A stretch of 64,000 nucleotides of DNA. Origin: Paracoccus saliphilus (GTDB taxonomy: Bacteria > Pseudomonadota > Alphaproteobacteria > Rhodobacterales > Rhodobacteraceae). Location: assembly GCF_028553805.1 (NCBI RefSeq), contig NZ_CP067140.1, positions 3,954,001 through 4,018,000 on the forward strand, written 5' to 3'. The translations under genes were made by a program, and so were the position numbers. The notes under the pieces were generated by a model. The model saw only the letters and a program-made list of their open reading frames with translations. It searched no databases and was not told the origin of the DNA. The number at the start of each line of letters is the position of its first letter. Within the stretch, counting starts at the first letter, position 1. Positions 52,103-60,885 of the stretch are shown here, one piece after another.

Positions 52103-53053
52103 TTACAACCGCGTCACCACCCGCTCGGCATAGAGCCGTTCGACATCGTGACCGTGACACAGATCGGTCGCGGGCGTCATCACCGCAGCCGAGGCCGCCG
52201 CCGCGCCCAGCGCCAGTGCCTCTTCGACCGGCTGCCCGCGAGAGACCGCCAGCACGAACCCCGCGACAAAGCTGTCGCCCGCGCCGACGGCACTGACCAC
52301 CGGCACCTTCGCGGCCTCGGCATGCCATGCGCCATCCTCTCCGGCGATGACCGAGCCATCCGCTCCGCGCGCCACGATCACCGATCTCGCCGCCCCGTCC
52401 CGCACCAGCCCGGCGGCGAAAGCCGCGCTGTCGCTGCGCAGGGGCAGGTCGCGGCAGGCCAGCCCCTCGGCCTCGTGACTGTCCATGCGCAGCACATCCA
52501 CCGGCGTCGACGAACCGGCCAGCGCCCGCAGCGCATCGCCCGAGGTATCGACCAGCAGCCTGGCCCGCCCGTCCTTGAGCCCGACGGTCAGCATCTGCTC
52601 GAACCCCGGCGCCACCCCCGGCGGGTTCGAGCCGGAAACGACCACCCAGCCCCCGGCACGTGCCGCCTCGGCTATTGCCGCCATCATGTCCGAGACATGC
52701 GCCTTGTGCCATTCCGGCCCCGGCATGACGAAACGGTACTGGCTGCCCGAGGCCCGGTCGGTCACCGCCAGCGATTGCCGCGTCTCGCCCGGCGCGGTCA
52801 GCCGGATGACGGACAGCCCATCGGCCTTCAGCATCTCGGCGATCCGCGTTCCCGTTGCGCCGCCCAGTGCCACCATCGCCGTGGATTGCCCGCCGATGAT
52901 CTTGATCGCCCGGCTGACATTGATCCCGCCGCCGCCCGGATCGACCAGCGGCTTGTCGCAGCGCAGTTTCTGATCCGGGCAGACCTCGTCCGCGGCAGTA
53001 GACAGGTCCAGCGCCGGGTTCAGCGTGACCGTCAGGATCGGCAGCTGGCTCAT
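52103..53053 (-). CDS. PfkB-family sugar kinase (1-phosphofructokinase-like)
   Basis: The 316-aa kinase opens PILTVTLNPALDLSTAADEV, has the GGGGINVSRAIKIIGG sugar-binding loop, and ends with the anion-hole motif VSAVGAGDSFVAGFVLAV with catalytic Asp. The LNPALD/N-V-S-R-A pattern is of the FruK/LacC/PfkB group, so fructose 1-phosphate, fructose 6-phosphate or tagatose 6-phosphate are possible substrates. The ATG overlaps the TGA of the upstream metallopeptidase gene. Confidence 0.88.
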   Translation of the reverse strand: MSQLPILTVTLNPALDLSTAADEVCPDQKLRCDKPLVDPGGGGINVSRAIKIIGGQSTAMVALGGATGTRIAEMLKADGLSVIRLTAPGETRQSLAVTDRASGSQYRFVMPGPEWHKAHVSDMMAAIAEAARAGGWVVVSGSNPPGVAPGFEQMLTVGLKDGRARLLVDTSGDALRALAGSSTPVDVLRMDSHEAEGLACRDLPLRSDSAAFAAGLVRDGAARSVIVARGADGSVIAGEDGAWHAEAAKVPVVSAVGAGDSFVAGFVLAVSRGQPVEEALALGAAAASAAVMTPATDLCHGHDVERLYAERVVTRL

Positions 53054-53457
53054 TCCCACCACCTGTCGATACGGGCGATATCCTCGTCGGACCAGCCGAA
53101 ATGATGCGCCAGCTCATGCGTCACCACATGCGCGACCAGTTCGCCAAGCGTCACGTTCCCCCGCGCCGCCCATTCATCCAGGATCGGGCGGCGGAACAGC
53201 CAGACGATATCCGGCCCGCCGGGCTGATCGGCAATGGATTTCTCGGTCACCGGAATGCCATCGTACAGCCCGGTCAGCTCGAAGCCATCGTCGATCTGTA
53301 ACTCGTCCAGCATCTCTTCGGGCGCGAATTCCGCCACCCGAATCGCCACATCCTGCGCATGTCCCGCGAATTCCGAGGGCAGCCCCGCCAAGGCCTCGCG
53401 TGCCAAGGCCTCGATCGCCGCCGCGTCGGGGGCGCGCATCCCGTCCCAATCACTCAT
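53050..53457 (-). CDS. Zincin-like metallopeptidase family protein
   Basis: The 135-aa protein has the short zincin pattern with HExxH in LVAHVVTHELAHHFGWSDED, where the two histidines, the glutamate and the downstream Asp/Glu would bind zinc. The preceding TLGELVAHVV and PDIVWLFRRPILDEWA are typical of the family (formerly DUF1025). Physiological role unknown. GGAGAAG precedes the start at 53457. It is divergent from gltX and coupled to the pfkB-type kinase. Confidence 0.85.
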   Translation of the reverse strand: MSDWDGMRAPDAAAIEALAREALAGLPSEFAGHAQDVAIRVAEFAPEEMLDELQIDDGFELTGLYDGIPVTEKSIADQPGGPDIVWLFRRPILDEWAARGNVTLGELVAHVVTHELAHHFGWSDEDIARIDRWWE

Positions 53458-53536
53458 TCGCTTCTCCTGCATGCCAACCCCGATATGGACAAAAAAGCCC
53501 GGCTGTGAAAGAGCAACAGGCAACAGGAGACGTTCC

Positions 53537-54859
53537 ATGACCACCACCCGCTTCGCCCCCTCGCCCACCGGCCATATCCATGTCGGCAACCTGCGCACCG
53601 CGCTGTTCAATTACCTGATCGCCCGCAAGGCAGGCGGCAGCTTCATCCTGCGCCTCGATGACACGGATAGGGAACGCTCGAAACAGGAATATGTCGACGG
53701 TATCCAGCGCGACCTGGAATGGCTGGGCCTGCAATGGGACCGGGTCGAGCGCCAGTCGCTTCGGCTCGACCGCTATGCCGAAGTTGCCGAGAACCTGCGC
53801 GCCTCGGGCCACCTGTATGAGGTGTTCGAGACCCCGACGGAACTGGACCTGAAGCGCAAGAAACAGCTCAACATGGGCAAGCCCCCGGTCTATGACCGTG
53901 CCGGGCTGAACTTGACCGATGCCGACAAGGAGAAACTGCGGGCCGAAGGGCGCGAAGGATATTGGCGCTTCAAGCTGGATCATGAGCGGATCGAATGGGT
54001 CGATGGCATCCTTGGCGATATCTCGATCGACGCGGCCTCGGTCAGCGACCCGGTTCTGATCCGCGCCGATGGGCAGGTGCTCTATACCTTCGCCAGCAGC
54101 GTGGACGATACCGATATGGGCGTCACCGATGTCGTGCGCGGCTCGGACCATGTGACCAATACCGCCACTCAGATCCAGATCATCCGGGCAATCGGCGGCA
54201 CGCCGCCGGGCTTTGCCCATCACAGCCTACTCACCGGCGCGAAGGGCGAAGAGCTCTCCAAGCGCATCGGCGCCCTGTCGCTGAAGGACTTGCGCGAGGC
54301 CGGAGTCGCACCCGAGGCGCTGATCTCGCTGATGGCGCGCCTTGGTTCGGGTCATCCCGTGGGATTGGCGAGCCTGGACGAGCTGGCGGCGGAATTCGAT
54401 CCGTCGCATTTCGGCGCCTCCCCCACCAAGTTCGATGCCGAGGACCTGTGGCCGCTGACGCGCGAACGTAACCAGGCACTGCCTTTCGAGGCGGTCAGGG
54501 ACCGTATCGCGGCGCTTGGCGTTCCCGCAGAGCAGGCCGAGCGGTTCTGGCGTGTCGCCTCGCAGAATATCACCAGGCTGGATGACCTGGCGGGCTGGTG
54601 GCGCATCTGCAGCGAGGGGGCCGATCCGATGATCGACGCCGAGGATACGGATTTCATCGCCGAAGCCATGACGCTGCTGCCCCCGCCGCCCTATTCGGAT
54701 TCGACATGGGGCGAATGGACCGCGCGTGTGAAAGATGCCACCGGCCGCAAGGGCAAGGGGCTGTTCATGCCGCTGCGCAAGGCTGTGACAGGACAGGCGC
54801 ATGGGCCGGACATGTCGGAACTGATGCCGCTTCTGCAGGTGATCAAGGCGCGGGGATGA
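53537..54859 (+). CDS. gltX: Glutamyl-tRNA synthetase
   Basis: This class I synthetase charges tRNA-Glu (and tRNA-Gln in bacteria using the amidotransferase route). The 440-aa protein begins TTTRFAPSPTGHIHVGNLRT, with the HIGH-type motif as HVGN, and has GEELSKRIG as the KMSKS-type loop near residue 240. It is shorter than the roughly 470-aa form. Many alphaproteobacteria carry two gltX genes, so this may be one of two paralogs. GGAGACG precedes the start. Confidence 0.95.
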   Translation: MTTTRFAPSPTGHIHVGNLRTALFNYLIARKAGGSFILRLDDTDRERSKQEYVDGIQRDLEWLGLQWDRVERQSLRLDRYAEVAENLRASGHLYEVFETPTELDLKRKKQLNMGKPPVYDRAGLNLTDADKEKLRAEGREGYWRFKLDHERIEWVDGILGDISIDAASVSDPVLIRADGQVLYTFASSVDDTDMGVTDVVRGSDHVTNTATQIQIIRAIGGTPPGFAHHSLLTGAKGEELSKRIGALSLKDLREAGVAPEALISLMARLGSGHPVGLASLDELAAEFDPSHFGASPTKFDAEDLWPLTRERNQALPFEAVRDRIAALGVPAEQAERFWRVASQNITRLDDLAGWWRICSEGADPMIDAEDTDFIAEAMTLLPPPPYSDSTWGEWTARVKDATGRKGKGLFMPLRKAVTGQAHGPDMSELMPLLQVIKARG

Positions 54860-54970
54860 TCCCCGCTGCCGCCGCCGGTCGTCACACCTGTTCGCAGGGA
54901 TATCGGCCGGCCTGATCTCCTCACTCCGACCGGCGCGGTGCGCATGATACCGCTCCCGCCGGGGTCGACT

Positions 54971-55147
54971 CTACCTGACCCGTACTGCGCCGCTGCCCCC
55001 GATCGCTGCTCCCGCGACCGCCCCGACAGGACCGGCGACGACGGCCCCCGTCGCGGCGCCGGTCGTTGCGCGGGTGGCGGTGTTCGGACCGCAGGCAGCG
55101 GCCATCAGCATCAGGCCGCACAAGAGTATGACGGTCGGTTTCTGCAT
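54971..55147 (-). CDS. 58-aa glycine-zipper lipoprotein
   Basis: A short frame encodes a lipoprotein signal (TVILLCGLMLMAAACGPN, lipobox AAAC with the anchored cysteine at residue 19). A glycine-zipper stretch GAATGAVVAGPVGAVAGAAI follows, and the product ends at GAVRVR. AAGGAAACA lies about 10 bp upstream of the ATG at 55147. Small glycine-zipper lipoproteins of this kind occur widely in proteobacterial outer membranes. The gene is too short for usual length cut-offs but has all expected parts. Confidence 0.65.
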   Translation of the reverse strand: MQKPTVILLCGLMLMAAACGPNTATRATTGAATGAVVAGPVGAVAGAAIGGSGAVRVR

Positions 55148-55587
55148 GGCTATTGTTTCCTTTTTTGGAAAGGTCTCACGCTTTCAAACATTTCTGTGCA
55201 GCTATTGGTTCCGCTTGGCAAGCATGTCGCAGCGTTTCTTCTGAGGATGACAGGCAGAACGCCGCAAGACTGGGTGGATGGACAGCAAGCCCGGTCAAGA
55301 ACGTCATCCGGATCCCATCGATTGCTATTTATTCCATTATGGCATCAATCAGGCGTGTAATTGAAAAATTATGCTCCAAATGGAATTTATTTTCTCTGCC
55401 TCGACAGCCGAGATCGCCTTCGAAGCCCTACAAAGCGTACTACCGGTGTACGGCCTGTGTACAGGTTGTGTACGCGCGGTGTACGGATGTCACAGGCAAA
55501 AACCCAGCATTTGCTGGCTGATTCGCACCCCTGTTGCGGATGCTGCGACTGCAACGCACGCTGCCGTTGCAGGGAGGGGTACGCGCC
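55148..55587. other. 440-bp spacer with AT-rich segment and tandem repeat
   Basis: No convincing gene is seen; open frames on the + strand here have atypical composition and no ribosome site. The segment 55321-55400 is markedly AT-richer than its surroundings. The tandem 11-bp repeat at 55434-55488 lies in the right half. The spacer divides the 58-aa lipoprotein gene from the last ABC transporter gene. Confidence 0.5.
55434..55488 (+). repeat. Five tandem 11-bp units with TGTAC core
   Basis: TGTAC occurs at 55447, 55458, 55469 and 55480, exactly 11 bp apart, and a CGTAC fits the same register at 55436. Units read GGTGTACGGCC, TGTGTACAGGT, TGTGTACGCGC and GGTGTACGGAT, preceded by AGCGTACTACC. 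Eleven-bp head-to-tail spacing puts the cores on one face of the helix, as in binding arrays of OmpR/PhoB-type regulators. It is not a codon-phase repeat, since 11 is not a multiple of three. Confidence 0.75.
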
Positions 55588-56325
55588 TCAGCCCGAAGCG
55601 GCGATCAGGTGGCGGGTATATTCCTGCTCTCCCGCGCCCTTGCGCAAGGCATCCACGGACATCACCTCGACGATCCGCCCATGCTGCATCACCGCCAACC
55701 GGTCGCAGATATGCCCGACTACGGCGAGATCATGGCTGACCATCACGTAGGTGAGCCCATGCTCGGCACGTAAATCCGTGAGAAGGTTCAGGATTTCCGC
55801 TTGCACGCTGACATCCAGCGCGCTGGTCGGCTCGTCCAGCAGCAGCAGCCTCGGTTCGGCGGCAAGGGCCCGGGCAATCGCGACACGCTGCCGCTGCCCG
55901 CCGGAAAGCTGATGTGGATAGCGAAAGCGGAAGCCGCGCCCGAGCCCGACATCCTCGAGCAGCTTGGTGATCCGCCTGTCGATATCGTCCATCCCCTGCA
56001 GGTTCAGCGCCTCGGACAGCACCGCATCGACGGAATGGCGCGGATGCAGACTGGCATAGGGGTCTTGGAAGACCATCTGCACGGTCTTGTAGAACGCCCG
56101 GTCGCGGCGCCGCGCGTGAACCGGACGGCCATCGACCTCGATCCTGCCGGACCAGCTGTCGATGAGCCCCGCAACGGCGCGCAGGATGGTCGATTTCCCC
56201 GAACCGGATTCGCCAACCAGACCAAAGCTTTCACTCTTGGCAACTGAAAACGCGGCGTTTTTTACCGCATCAACACGATCCGGCGGATAACCGAACCAGA
56301 CGTCGAGATTGTCGATGGTCAGCAT
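55588..56325 (-). CDS. Dipeptide/oligopeptide-type ABC transporter ATPase (second)
   Basis: This 245-aa ATPase is the last gene of the importer (DppF-like position). It has Walker A GESGSGKST, signature LSGGQRQRVAIARAL and Walker B LLLDEPTSALDVSV, plus the QMVFQDPYASLHPR Q-loop typical of peptide/nickel importers. It lacks the longer C-terminal oligopeptide domain of many DppF proteins. A repeat-filled 74-bp gap separates it from the preceding ATPase gene. Confidence 0.92.
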   Translation of the reverse strand: MLTIDNLDVWFGYPPDRVDAVKNAAFSVAKSESFGLVGESGSGKSTILRAVAGLIDSWSGRIEVDGRPVHARRRDRAFYKTVQMVFQDPYASLHPRHSVDAVLSEALNLQGMDDIDRRITKLLEDVGLGRGFRFRYPHQLSGGQRQRVAIARALAAEPRLLLLDEPTSALDVSVQAEILNLLTDLRAEHGLTYVMVSHDLAVVGHICDRLAVMQHGRIVEVMSVDALRKGAGEQEYTRHLIAASG

Positions 56326-56340
56326 GGCAGGCACCGCCGA

Positions 56341-56394
56341 AGCGGGGGTTTCACACCCCCGCTCCCCCGTGGGATATTTGGATGAAGAAGAAGC
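56341..56394 (+). repeat. Intergenic repeat, copy 8
   Basis: GC hairpin AGCGGGGGTTTCACACCCCCGC, split as AGCGGGGG and CCCCCGCT, followed by CCCCGTGGGATATTTGG and ATGAAGAAGAAGC. It fills nearly the whole gap between the two ATPase genes of the dipeptide-type importer. Confidence 0.72.
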
Positions 56395-56399
56395 ATGAG

Positions 56400-57269
56400 T
56401 CACGTGCTCGCTGATGTTGTGGCCCCAATTTCCTCGTCCCGCCAGCTTTCCTCGCGCTGTAGAACCGAGAGGCGTTCGACCGGCGCATCAAGGCGGGGGA
56501 GACTGCTCAGCAGGCCCCGTGTATAGGGGTGGCGGGCATTGTGAAGCTCGCTTGCGGCCAATGTCTCGACGATACGGCCAGCATACATGATCAACACCCG
56601 ATCGCAGAATTTCGAGACGAGGTTGAGGTCGTGGCTGATGAAAATCAGGCCCATGCCGCGATCGCGCACCAGCCCATCCATGATATTCAGTACCTCGCCC
56701 CTGACCGACACGTCGAGGGCCGAGGTCGGCTCGTCCGCGATCAGGATCTGGGGATCGGGGGCCAGCATCATGGCGATCATGATACGCTGGCCCATTCCGC
56801 CCGAAACTTCATGGGGATAGGTCTCCATGACCCGCTCGGGATCACGGATCTGGACTGCCTTCAGCATCTCGAGCGCCTTCTGGCGCGCGACATCCCTGCC
56901 GCCTCCGGCATGAAGGCGATAGGCTTCCATGATCTGGTCGCCAACGGTCATCACCGGGTTCAGGCTGAATTTTGGATCCTGCATGACCATGCTGATCCGG
57001 CTGCCGCGCAGCTTGCGCATCCGGCGCTCGGGCAGGTTCAGGATCGACTCCCCGTCGAGTTCAAGCCGGTCGGCGGTCACGCGGCCCGGCGGGCGGATGA
57101 GACCGAGGATAGCCCGGCCGGTCATGGATTTCCCCGAGCCGGATTCGCCGACCACGCCCAGCCTTTCGCGGCCAAGATCGAAGCTGACGCCCCGGACGGC
57201 GTGGAAATCGCCTTTGCGGCTCGGGAAGGTGACACGAAGGTTCTGGACTTGCAGGAGAGGCTGGGTCAT
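56400..57269 (-). CDS. Dipeptide/oligopeptide-type ABC transporter ATPase (first)
   Basis: This 289-aa ATPase (DppD-like position) has Walker A GESGSGKSM, MVMQDPKFSLNPVMTVGDQI, signature VSGGMGQRIMIAMML and Walker B LIADEPTSALDVSV. It includes the C-terminal oligopeptide-type extension HPYTRGLLSSLPRLD. The start overlaps the upstream permease stop (ATGA). Confidence 0.92.
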   Translation of the reverse strand: MTQPLLQVQNLRVTFPSRKGDFHAVRGVSFDLGRERLGVVGESGSGKSMTGRAILGLIRPPGRVTADRLELDGESILNLPERRMRKLRGSRISMVMQDPKFSLNPVMTVGDQIMEAYRLHAGGGRDVARQKALEMLKAVQIRDPERVMETYPHEVSGGMGQRIMIAMMLAPDPQILIADEPTSALDVSVRGEVLNIMDGLVRDRGMGLIFISHDLNLVSKFCDRVLIMYAGRIVETLAASELHNARHPYTRGLLSSLPRLDAPVERLSVLQREESWRDEEIGATTSAST

Positions 57270-58192
57270 TCCTTGTCTCCTTTCGGGTCCAGCACATCGC
57301 GCAGCCCGTCTCCGAGCAGGTTGAAGGCAAGGCTGACGATGAAGATCGCGAGGCCGGGCATCGCGGCCACCCACCAATGATCGAGGATATAGACCCGCCC
57401 GTCCGAGATCATCGCCCCCCATTCCGGCATCGGCGGTTGCGCGCCAAGGCCCAGAAAGCCCAGCCCCGCCGCCGACAGGATGATCCCGGCCATGTCCAGT
57501 GCAACCCGCACGATCAGCGAAGAGATGCAGAGTGGCCAGATATGCCGGATCAGTAGTCTGAACGGTCCGGCACCTTGCAGGCGGGCGGCGGCGATATAGT
57601 CGGCGTGACGGATGGTCAGCGTCTCGGCCCGTGCCAGCCGTGCATAGGGCGGCCATGCGGTCAGCGCCAATGCAAGAACGGCATTGCCGATGCTTGGGCC
57701 AAGTGCCGCGACGAAAGCCAATGCGAGGATCAGCTTGGGGAAGGCCAGGAAGATGTCGGTGATCCGCATCAGAACCTGGTCGACCCAGCCCCCGGCAAAG
57801 CCCGCGACAGTGCCGATGAACAGCCCGATGATCGGTGCGATCAGGGCCACTGTGCCCACAATGAACAGGGTAATGCGTGAGCCGTGGATCAGGCGCGACA
57901 TGATATCGCGGCCAAGCGCATCGGTGCCCAGCCAGTGCTCCGCCGAGGGCGGTTGCAGGCGCTCGGCAAGATTCTGGGCAAATGGGTTTTGCGGCGAAAG
58001 CCACGGTGCGAATACTGCCATGCCGATCAGCAGGATCAGGATGATCAGTCCGAACATTGCCAGTTTGTTGGTGCGGAATGTCAGCCAGCCCTGGTAAATC
58101 GCCCCCAAGCGCGCCTGACGGCGGGTCTGCGGTGCATCGGACAGCAGCCACTCGCGGCGGGATTGCGGTTGAATGATGGGTGTCTCGCTCAT
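57266..58192 (-). CDS. Dipeptide/oligopeptide-type ABC permease (DppC-like)
   Basis: The 308-aa membrane protein has the N-terminal OppC_N-like helix (LAMFGLIILILLIGMAVFAP) and the LGTDALGRDIMSRLIHGSRI motif of DppC/OppC proteins. The coupling loop is in SDGRVYILDHWWVAAMPGLA. It is coupled by 4-bp overlaps on both sides. Confidence 0.92.
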   Translation of the reverse strand: MSETPIIQPQSRREWLLSDAPQTRRQARLGAIYQGWLTFRTNKLAMFGLIILILLIGMAVFAPWLSPQNPFAQNLAERLQPPSAEHWLGTDALGRDIMSRLIHGSRITLFIVGTVALIAPIIGLFIGTVAGFAGGWVDQVLMRITDIFLAFPKLILALAFVAALGPSIGNAVLALALTAWPPYARLARAETLTIRHADYIAAARLQGAGPFRLLIRHIWPLCISSLIVRVALDMAGIILSAAGLGFLGLGAQPPMPEWGAMISDGRVYILDHWWVAAMPGLAIFIVSLAFNLLGDGLRDVLDPKGDKE

Positions 58193-59277
58193 TTCGACCT
58201 CGGATCCAGCACACGATACAGCAGGTCGCTGAGCAGATTTAGCCCAATGAAGCAGACACCGACGACGACCGTGCCGCCCAGCACAGCGTTCATGTCACCG
58301 GCCAGAAGTGTCTTGGTGATATATTGTCCAAGACCGGGCCAACTGAAGATGATCTCGGTCAGGACCGAGCCCTCCAGCAGCGAGCCGAAGCTGAGGGCGA
58401 TTACCGTCACCAGCGGAATCGAGATATTACGGAAAGCATGTCGCCAGATGACGGCGCGCTCGCTCAGGCCCTTGACGCGGGCGGTGGTGATATATTCCGC
58501 CGAAAGCTGTTCGAGCATGAAGCTTCGGGTCATGCGGCTGATATAGGCGAGGCTGAAATAGCCCAGAAGGCTGGCGGGCAGAATGATGTGGCTGAATGCG
58601 TCCTGAAAGGCCGCCCAATCCCCCGCGATCAGCGAATCGACAAGGATCATGCCGGTGACATGCGGCACCATTCCGTCATAGATGATGCCTTGCCGGCCCG
58701 GTCCTCCGACCCATCCGAGGATGCCGTAGAACAGCAACAACCCCATCAATCCAAGCCAGAATATCGGCATCGAGTAGCCGACCAATGCGACGACACGTGC
58801 GATCTGGTCGATGATGCCACCGCGCCGCGCTGCCGCAATGACCCCCAGCGGAACGCCGATGCTGACGCCTATCAACGTGCCGAGAGACGCAAGCTCCAGC
58901 GTGGCGGGGAAGACCCGCTTGATGTCTTCGATCACCGGTTGGCCGGTCGAGATCGAGCGCCCGAAATCGCCGGTCACGACTTCGGTGAGATAGCGGAAGA
59001 ATTGCACCACCAGCGGCTGATCAAGGCCCATCGCCTGGTAGACGGCGTCATACTGCGCCTGTGTCGCCCGGTCGCCGACCACCTTCAGCACCGGATCGAT
59101 CGGCATGACCCGCCCGATGATGAAGGTGACCAGCAACAGCCCGAGCAGCGTAAGCGCCAGCGACAGAAGCGTTCCGGCAATCCCGCGCAAGCGGCGGTTG
59201 CGACCGGCCCGGCGATCCGATGCGGAAGCGGGCGGGGTCTGCCCCTGCCCGCTTCCGTCTTTATTCGCGTCGATCAT
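58189..59277 (-). CDS. Dipeptide/oligopeptide-type ABC permease (DppB-like)
   Basis: The 362-aa membrane protein has the DppB/OppB pattern: a first helix LLSLALTLLGLLLVTFIIGR, the periplasmic AMGLDQPLVVQFFRYL segment, and the coupling helix region YITTARVKGLSERAVIWRHA. It carries a longer than usual hydrophilic N-terminus (about 30 residues, rich in Gly, Arg and Ser). An in-frame TTG two codons earlier is possible. Confidence 0.9.
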   Translation of the reverse strand: MIDANKDGSGQGQTPPASASDRRAGRNRRLRGIAGTLLSLALTLLGLLLVTFIIGRVMPIDPVLKVVGDRATQAQYDAVYQAMGLDQPLVVQFFRYLTEVVTGDFGRSISTGQPVIEDIKRVFPATLELASLGTLIGVSIGVPLGVIAAARRGGIIDQIARVVALVGYSMPIFWLGLMGLLLFYGILGWVGGPGRQGIIYDGMVPHVTGMILVDSLIAGDWAAFQDAFSHIILPASLLGYFSLAYISRMTRSFMLEQLSAEYITTARVKGLSERAVIWRHAFRNISIPLVTVIALSFGSLLEGSVLTEIIFSWPGLGQYITKTLLAGDMNAVLGGTVVVGVCFIGLNLLSDLLYRVLDPRSK

Positions 59278-59286
59278 GCTCAAGGC

Positions 59287-60885
59287 TTACTCGCCCTTGG
59301 TGACGCTTCGATACATCGCGTTGGTCACTGTGCCGCCGCTTGTCCAGTTCTCGACATTCTCTTGCAGGCCTGTATTCGCAACACGGATGAACAGCGGAAT
59401 GATCGGCGCTTCTTCCTGGTATTGGCGCTGGATATCCTTGTACATCTCGGCACGTTTCTCGCTGTCCTGCTCGAGCGTTGCGGCCTCGGTCGCGGCGCCC
59501 ATTTCCTCGGGAACGGCATAGGCATTCCGCCATGCCAGCAGGCCGGTGGCCTGAGCCTCGTCACTGTTATCCGGATTGAAAGCGAAGGTCGCCGCATTGG
59601 TGTTTGGATCGGAATAATCCGGGCCCCATTCGCCAAGGAAGATCGGCACTTCACGGGCGCGATAGGCATCCAGAACCTGTGCGCCGGTCATCTGCTCGAT
59701 CTCGAGCGTCAGCCCGGCCTCGGCCATCGAAGCCTGCAAGGTCTGCGCCACATCGATATATTCGCGGAGATCGCGGATCTTGGTGGTGATGGTTCCTCCT
59801 TCGACACCTGCATCTGCAAGGATCTGCTTGGCTTTCTCGACATCGTAGGTCCACGGGTTCTCGTCCAGCGCCCCAAGATATCCCTTGGGCAGGAAGGACT
59901 GATGCGGCACGAATATCCCCTTGAGGAAGCTGTCCGAGATCCCCTCGTAATCGACCAGATGCTTCATCGCTTCGATCACAGCAGGATTGGACAGCAATTC
60001 ATCCTTCTGGTTCAGGCCCATGTAGAGAATGCGGCCCTTTGGTTCCTCCTGGATTTTCAGCCCGTCGACTTCCCGCACCGCATCGACATCGGTCGGGGTC
60101 AGATCCCGGGCCACGTCGATATCGCCTTGCTCGAGCAAGAGGCGTTGGGCGCTCGACTCGGCGACATTGCGGATGACAACCCGCTTCATCTCGGGGGCGC
60201 CCTGCCAGTAATCTTCGTTGGCCGCCAGCTGAACGGCCTCATTCGCACGCCAACCGCCCAACGTATATGCACCCGAGCCGGCCGCATTGGTGCTGAGCCA
60301 GGCGTTGCCCATATCCTCGCCCTCGGCATTCGCCATGACGGCTTCCTTGTCCAAGATGCTGGCGACACCGGCGGTCAGGCAGTTCAGCACAAAGGACTGT
60401 GCATAGGGCTTGTCGAGGTTCAGGGTCAGCTTGTTGCCCTCAAACGTGATCTTTTCCTCGACATTTTCCGGCGTAAAGCCGAATTGCGTCAGGATAAAGG
60501 CCGGTGTCTTGTTCAACTTGACAACACGCTGGAGCGACCACGCGGCATCCTCGGCCCGCACCGGGTTGCCGGAATGGAAGGTCGCGCCATCACGGATCGT
60601 GAAGGTGATGGACTTGCCATCCTCTGACACTTCCCAGCTTTCCGCAAGCGAGGGCTGGAAACCAGCTTCAAGATCCATGGGATCGAAATCGACCAGCCGG
60701 TCATACAGGTTGATCGTTACGTCAATGCCGGAAAATTCGAATGCCTGGGCAGGATCCAGCGTGATGATATCGTCGATCGTGGCGGCGACGACCAGCGTAT
60801 CGGCGGGCGTTTCGGCATATGCCGCGGGTGCGATAGCCAGTGCCGATGCCAGAAGGATCGCACGCGGAGTCAGCAGATGTTTCAT
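59287..60885 (-). CDS. ABC transporter substrate-binding protein, family 5
   Basis: The periplasmic binding protein of the importer. GGGAGACTTAC precedes the start at 60885. The 532-aa precursor has a Sec signal (AILLASALAIAPAAYAETPA) and the SBP_bac_5 pattern FQPSLAESWEVSEDGKSITF with DGATFHSGNPVRAEDAAWSL. The ligand is not readable; the family takes up peptides, opines, sugars or nickel. It is the first gene of the leftward five-gene importer operon. Confidence 0.92.
   Translation of the reverse strand: MKHLLTPRAILLASALAIAPAAYAETPADTLVVAATIDDIITLDPAQAFEFSGIDVTINLYDRLVDFDPMDLEAGFQPSLAESWEVSEDGKSITFTIRDGATFHSGNPVRAEDAAWSLQRVVKLNKTPAFILTQFGFTPENVEEKITFEGNKLTLNLDKPYAQSFVLNCLTAGVASILDKEAVMANAEGEDMGNAWLSTNAAGSGAYTLGGWRANEAVQLAANEDYWQGAPEMKRVVIRNVAESSAQRLLLEQGDIDVARDLTPTDVDAVREVDGLKIQEEPKGRILYMGLNQKDELLSNPAVIEAMKHLVDYEGISDSFLKGIFVPHQSFLPKGYLGALDENPWTYDVEKAKQILADAGVEGGTITTKIRDLREYIDVAQTLQASMAEAGLTLEIEQMTGAQVLDAYRAREVPIFLGEWGPDYSDPNTNAATFAFNPDNSDEAQATGLLAWRNAYAVPEEMGAATEAATLEQDSEKRAEMYKDIQRQYQEEAPIIPLFIRVANTGLQENVENWTSGGTVTNAMYRSVTKGE

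Noticed and set aside
50820..53117. Long minus-strand open frame (765 codons) opposite the aldo/keto reductase and overlapping the sugar kinase
   Set aside because: Both underlying genes have clear motifs in other frames; this frame is Gly/Arg-rich noise.
55361..55750. Cysteine-rich open frames across the TGTAC repeat on the + strand
   Set aside because: The Cys-rich look comes from the 11-bp repeat read in shifting frames; the frames run into the antisense of an ABC ATPase and lack a start site.
58324..60627. Long + strand open frame (767 codons) opposite the dipeptide-type importer
   Set aside because: It is antisense to the DppB-like and binding-protein genes; no family resemblance.
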